Below, one piece after another: positions 5,208 to 8,056 of a stretch of DNA of 8,056 nucleotides; the stretch's first letter is position 1, and each line of letters opens with the position of its first letter. Both the position numbers and the translations under genes were made by a program. A model generated the notes under the pieces. It did not search any database. It was not told the DNA's origin and was given only the letters and a program-made list of their open reading frames with translations. The DNA is from DASWHK01 sp036398215 (GTDB taxonomy: Bacteria; Acidobacteriota; UBA890), in contig DASWHK010000303.1 of the NCBI GenBank assembly GCA_036398215.1, forward strand, positions 1 through 8,056, written 5' to 3'.

Positions 5208-6472
5208 GCGTCCGCATCGTCGTCGATGGCGATCGGCTCGTAATCCGGCAGCGGATGGAACTCGTCCATCGCTCGCAGCAGGCCGTCGATCGGCTGCCGG
5301 TAGACGTTGCCGATCAACAGGTGGACGAGGCTCTCCTTCTGGTCGGGGTGGCGGCGGAGGAAGTCGCCGAAGCTGAAGCCCGGGTCGTAGAAGGCGTAGA
5401 CGAGCTTGCGCAGCGAGTTCATGCCGCCGACGAACTCGCGGCCGTGCTTGCCGAGCCGGGCGGCGGAGAAGTCGTCCTTCTCGAAGGCCTCGAGGATCGC
5501 GTCGGCGGCCAGCTCGCCGCTCTTCAGGGCCAGAAACACGCCGGACGAGTAGATCGGGTCGATGAAGCCGAAGGCGTCGCCGGCCAGCACCCAGCCGTTG
5601 CCGGCGATCTGCTTGCAGGCGTAGGTGAAATCCTTCAAGACCCTGATGTCGTGCAGCATCTCGGCGCCGGCGACGCGCTCCTGCAGCGGTTTGCACAGAG
5701 CCAGCTCCTCGGCGAAGACCGCGGCGGGGTCGTTGGGGCGGCCCTTGACCAGGTAGGTCAGCGGCCCGACCACGCCGACGCTGACCACGTCGTCGGGCAG
5801 CGGGATGTACCAGAACCAGGACTTCTCGTCGGCGGTGTGGAGGATCAGCGTGGCGCCCTCGTCGATCCCCGGGTCGCGGACCGCGCCCTTGTAGCGGGTG
5901 AAGAACGCGCAGTGCTTGAGGTTGGGGTCGGTGCGCCGCAGGTTGAGCTTGCGGGCGATCAGCATGCTCTGGCCGCTGGCGTCGACGATGACCTTGGCGC
6001 CGATCTCGCGCTTCACGCCGGCCTCCAGCTCGGCGCGGATACCGACGGCGCGGTCGCCCTCGAAGAGGATGTCGTGGACGCGGACGCCCTGGCGGACCTC
6101 GGCGCCCTTGGCGGTGGCGTTCTCAAGCAGCATGGCGTCGAACTCGGGGCGGTCCACCTGCCAGGTCCGGGCGCTGTCCGGCGGCTCGACCTCCGCGAAA
6201 TAGAACGGCGCCGAGCCCTTGCCGGTCTTGGAGAAGAACTGGACGCTGTGCTTGGCGGGGAAGTGGCTGCACTTCATCTTGTCGAGCACGCCGAGGCGCT
6301 CGAGCGTCCAGTAGGTCGCCGGCATCAGCGACTCGCCGATCCGGAAGCGCGGGAACGTTTCGCGGTCGACGAGCAGCACGTCGCGGCCACCGCCGGCGAT
6401 CAGGGCGGCGGCGGTCGAGCCCGCCGGCCCGCCGCCGATCACGATGACGTCGCGCTGTCGGTCCTTGCTCAT
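5204..6472 (-). CDS. FAD-dependent oxidoreductase of the flavin halogenase (PltA/CndH-like) superfamily
   Basis: This 422-residue cytoplasmic flavoprotein has the FAD-binding motif VIVIGGGPAGS at residues 9-19, the family segment FPRFRIGESLMPATYWTLER at 40-59, and the second FAD motif AGDAFGFIDPIYSSGVFLAL at 297-316. The WxWxIP signature of flavin-dependent halogenases is present as WFWYIP at 219-224, and Lys74 in HFPAKHSVQFF sits where PltA/CndH-class halogenases carry their catalytic lysine. By family knowledge such enzymes use reduced flavin, oxygen and halide to make a lysine-bound chlorinating species, but many relatives are uncharacterised and may be reductases or monooxygenases. The ATG at 6470-6472 is the first usable start, with a weak ribosome-binding site; the stop overlaps the DUF3311-like start. 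No carrier protein or reductase partner lies in the window. The superfamily call is firm; halogenase activity is a hypothesis. Confidence 0.87.
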   Translation of the reverse strand: MSKDRQRDVIVIGGGPAGSTAAALIAGGGRDVLLVDRETFPRFRIGESLMPATYWTLERLGVLDKMKCSHFPAKHSVQFFSKTGKGSAPFYFAEVEPPDSARTWQVDRPEFDAMLLENATAKGAEVRQGVRVHDILFEGDRAVGIRAELEAGVKREIGAKVIVDASGQSMLIARKLNLRRTDPNLKHCAFFTRYKGAVRDPGIDEGATLILHTADEKSWFWYIPLPDDVVSVGVVGPLTYLVKGRPNDPAAVFAEELALCKPLQERVAGAEMLHDIRVLKDFTYACKQIAGNGWVLAGDAFGFIDPIYSSGVFLALKSGELAADAILEAFEKDDFSAARLGKHGREFVGGMNSLRKLVYAFYDPGFSFGDFLRRHPDQKESLVHLLIGNVYRQPIDGLLRAMDEFHPLPDYEPIAIDDDADA

Positions 6473-6545
6473 GTTCGTCGCTTCGATGGGCCCCGCGAGT
6501 TCGCGAAAGGCATCATGACGGTGTCGTGACCTCGCAGCCGGCGGA
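6473..6545 (-). other. 73-bp spacer between the radical SAM and FAD genes, with a possible short leader ORF
   Basis: This is the only real gap in the coupled run from 8056 to 3550. I see no convincing promoter or terminator. A 15-residue reading frame starting at tandem ATG codons (6516 and 6513), peptide MMPFANSRGPSKRRT, runs through it and ends in a TGA at 6469-6471 that overlaps the FAD gene ATG as ATGA. A small inverted pair cgcga/tcgcg lies at 6494-6505. No ribosome-binding site precedes the short frame, so its translation is doubtful. Confidence 0.3.
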
Positions 6546-7904
6546 TCAGGTGTAGCGAGCGTGTTGGTACTCGGGCGCGTAGAACTCCGGGAGCAGCGAG
6601 TCGACCCGCAGCAGGCCGTCGCGAGTCAGCTTCACGGTGCCGTCGACGAGCTCGAGCATGCCTTGCTCGCCCAGCGTCGCGAAGGCGCCGGCGAAGCGCT
6701 CGCGGATATCGACGCCGAACTTGGCGCGGAAGTACTCGGCGTGGATCTCGCCGAGCTTCAGCTGCAGGATCATCTCGCGGGTGAGCTGCTGGTCGGCGTC
6801 GGTGGCGAAGGCGCGGTTGGCGGCGAGCCGGCCGGCGCCCAGCGCTTCGAAGTACTCGTCCCACTGCGACGTGTTCTGGAAGTGGACCCCGCTGATGTGC
6901 CCGAACGACGAGACCCCGAGCGCCATCATGTCGGCGCCCTGCCACAGCGAGCTGCGGTACATGAAGCGGGTGGACTCCTTGTCCTTGACCATGGTGTAGG
7001 CGCTCGAGACCTCGTAGCCGGCCTTGGCGAGCTCGTCAAAGGCATAGGCGTGCCAGGCGCGCTTGGTGTTCCAGTCGGCGAGCGGCGCCTCGAGCTGGCC
7101 CTCGAGATACTGCTTCGAGAAGCGCGTATTGAAGGGCAGCTCCATCTGGTAGACGGTGACCGTCTCGGGGCCGAAGTCGATGGCCTTCTGTACCGAGTCG
7201 CGCCAGCTCTCCCAGGTCTCGCCGACCATGCCGGCGATCAGGTCGATGTTGACCTGCTGGAAGCCGACCTCGCGCAGCCACGGCAGCACCCGGTAGATCT
7301 CCTTCGAGACGTGGGCGCGGCCGTTGAGCTCCAGCACTTGGTCGTCGAAGCTCTCGATCCCCAGGCTCAGACGGGTGACGCCGATGCCGCGGATCGCCTC
7401 GAGCTTGGGCTTGCTGAGGGTGCCCGGCTCGCACTCGAAGGTGACCTCCTCCGCCTCGTCCCAGGGCACGATCGCCTGCAGCCGGGAGGCCAGGTCCTCC
7501 AGGTGCTTGACCGACATGTACGACGGCGTGCCGCCGCCGAAGTAGACGAACTTCGGGGCGCGACCGGCGATCGCCGCCCGCTCGGCGTACAACGCCTGCT
7601 CCTGCACCAGCGCGTCGCTGTACTGCTCGACCTGGTCGGCGTTCTTGTCGGTGTAGACGCGGAAGTAGCAGAACTTGCAGCGCTTGCGGCAGAAGGGGAT
7701 GTGCAGGTAGAGGCCGAGCGGCACCCCGGGGCGCGGCGGGGAATCCAGCGCCTGCTCGAAGGCGGGCAGCGCGCCGGCGCTCCAGAACGAGTACGCCGGA
7801 TAGTTGGAAACGAAGACGCTGCCGACCCCGGTGTCGCCCTCGAGATCGGTCCGGGTGGTCGCCGGGTCCGCGACGGCGCGCTCGTCGCTCGCTCGCTCGC
7901 TCAT
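6546..7904 (-). CDS. HemN/HemW-like radical SAM protein
   Basis: This 452-residue protein should bind a [4Fe-4S] cluster and cleave S-adenosylmethionine to start radical chemistry. The cluster motif is CRKRCKFC at residues 72-79 (Cys72, Cys76, Cys79, CX3CX2C spacing), followed by the SAM-binding YFGGGTPSYMS at 121-131, FECEPGTLS at 156-164, LSLGIESFDDQVLELNGRAH at 179-198 and VNIDLIAGMVGETW at 218-231. The C-terminal third (about 380-452) resembles the helical, winged end of HemN-type proteins. A polar N-terminal extension of some 60 residues precedes the barrel. It lacks the fourth cysteine of true HemN and the RHNxxYW-type segment of HemW, so a role in heme synthesis or heme delivery should not be assumed. 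The ATG at 7902-7904 overlaps the previous stop as ATGA. It lies directly upstream of the halogenase-like gene, which suggests a shared pathway. Confidence 0.9.
   Translation of the reverse strand: MSERASDERAVADPATTRTDLEGDTGVGSVFVSNYPAYSFWSAGALPAFEQALDSPPRPGVPLGLYLHIPFCRKRCKFCYFRVYTDKNADQVEQYSDALVQEQALYAERAAIAGRAPKFVYFGGGTPSYMSVKHLEDLASRLQAIVPWDEAEEVTFECEPGTLSKPKLEAIRGIGVTRLSLGIESFDDQVLELNGRAHVSKEIYRVLPWLREVGFQQVNIDLIAGMVGETWESWRDSVQKAIDFGPETVTVYQMELPFNTRFSKQYLEGQLEAPLADWNTKRAWHAYAFDELAKAGYEVSSAYTMVKDKESTRFMYRSSLWQGADMMALGVSSFGHISGVHFQNTSQWDEYFEALGAGRLAANRAFATDADQQLTREMILQLKLGEIHAEYFRAKFGVDIRERFAGAFATLGEQGMLELVDGTVKLTRDGLLRVDSLLPEFYAPEYQHARYT
7887..7902 (-). repeat. four copies of a GAGC tetranucleotide at the radical SAM gene start
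   Basis: Plus-strand bases 7887-7902 read four perfect copies of gctc; on the coding strand this is GAGC repeated from the G of the ATG onward, giving the N-terminal MSERASDERA. It lies at the ATGA junction with the previous gene. Tetranucleotide repeats in a start region can cause slipped-strand frame changes, but four copies is short for that. Confidence 0.6.
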
Positions 7905-8056
7905 GCCGCCCCCGCGGCCTTGAAACAGAAGAGCTGGCCGTCCTCGGTGCCGATCACCAGCCGCCCCTGGGCGATGGCCGGGGAGGCGACGATCGACGAT
8001 CCGGTCTCGAACTTCCAGCCCACCTCGCCGCTGGCCAGATGGAGCATCGTGACCTC
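7901..8056 (-). CDS. PQQ-like beta-propeller repeat protein, C-terminal end (begins beyond window)
   Basis: The frame is open from the window edge to a TGA at 7901-7903 and gives the last 51 residues of a protein. They contain a beta-propeller blade typical of the PQQ-binding-like (quinoprotein alcohol dehydrogenase-like) family: LASGEVGWKFETGSSIVASP, then AIAQGRLVIGTEDGQLFCFK. The GxVxWxFxTG pattern followed by a GRLxxGTxDGxLxCF strand is the repeat signature. Such propellers act as scaffolds or sensors and often sit outside the cytoplasm; whether this one binds PQQ, or is fused to another domain, cannot be seen. The stop overlaps the radical SAM gene start as ATGA, so the two are probably co-transcribed. 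The short C-terminal tail KAAGAA closes the protein. Confidence 0.85.
   Translation of the reverse strand, partial: EVTMLHLASGEVGWKFETGSSIVASPAIAQGRLVIGTEDGQLFCFKAAGAA

Noticed and set aside
5195..6529. Long plus-strand open frame of 444 codons opposite the FAD enzyme
   Set aside because: Composition is dominated by Val, Ala, Asp, Gly and Leu, as expected for the complement of a GC-rich gene. It has no motif, and the minus strand has full FAD-enzyme signatures.

Overview
The window is GC-rich and densely coding, and every gene I can support lies on the minus strand, so the genes read from right to left. Several proteins (the LolD/MacB-like ATPase with its FtsX-type permease, the GT4 glycosyltransferase, the symporter with a small DUF3311-like partner, and the PQQ-type beta-propeller) resemble versions I associate with Planctomycetota and with deep, GC-rich Acidobacteriota. 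I cannot choose between these phyla from sequence alone, and no rRNA or tRNA is present to decide it.

In transcription order the layout is: the C-terminal end of a PQQ-like beta-propeller protein (8056-7901); a HemN/HemW-like radical SAM enzyme (7904-6546); a 73-bp gap; a flavin-dependent halogenase-like FAD enzyme (6472-5204); a 65-residue DUF3311-like membrane protein (5207-5010); a sodium:solute symporter (5013-3550); a GT4 glycosyltransferase (3553-2081); a 79-bp gap that takes in one arm of a nested inverted repeat; a hotdog-fold acyl-CoA thioesterase (2001-1579); a 107-bp AT-richer gap that probably carries a promoter; a LolD/MacB-like ABC ATPase (1471-785); and the N-terminal part of its FtsX-type permease (803-1, running off the window). 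No stretch of more than about 110 bases lacks a gene.

Four junctions are 4-bp ATGA stop/start overlaps: propeller/radical SAM, FAD enzyme/DUF3311, DUF3311/symporter and symporter/glycosyltransferase. The ATPase/permease junction overlaps by 19 bp. This suggests one long translationally coupled unit from at least 8056 to 2081, possibly continuing through the thioesterase, followed by a separate ABC-transporter unit.

Functionally, the radical SAM enzyme and the halogenase-like flavoenzyme are the most unusual pair. Both keep their cofactor-binding signatures, yet neither fits a textbook substrate class, and there is no carrier protein, PKS or NRPS in the window. The symporter and DUF3311 protein form a likely membrane transport pair, the glycosyltransferase is probably a cytoplasmic sugar transferase, and the thioesterase hydrolyses an acyl-CoA or a related thioester. 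Whether these form one pathway is inference. The most striking non-gene signals are a 47-base nested inverted repeat over the glycosyltransferase stop codon, and low-complexity inserts rich in Ala, Arg, Gly, Asp, Ser and Gln inside two unrelated proteins. One of those inserts is a clean array of four 27-bp units.
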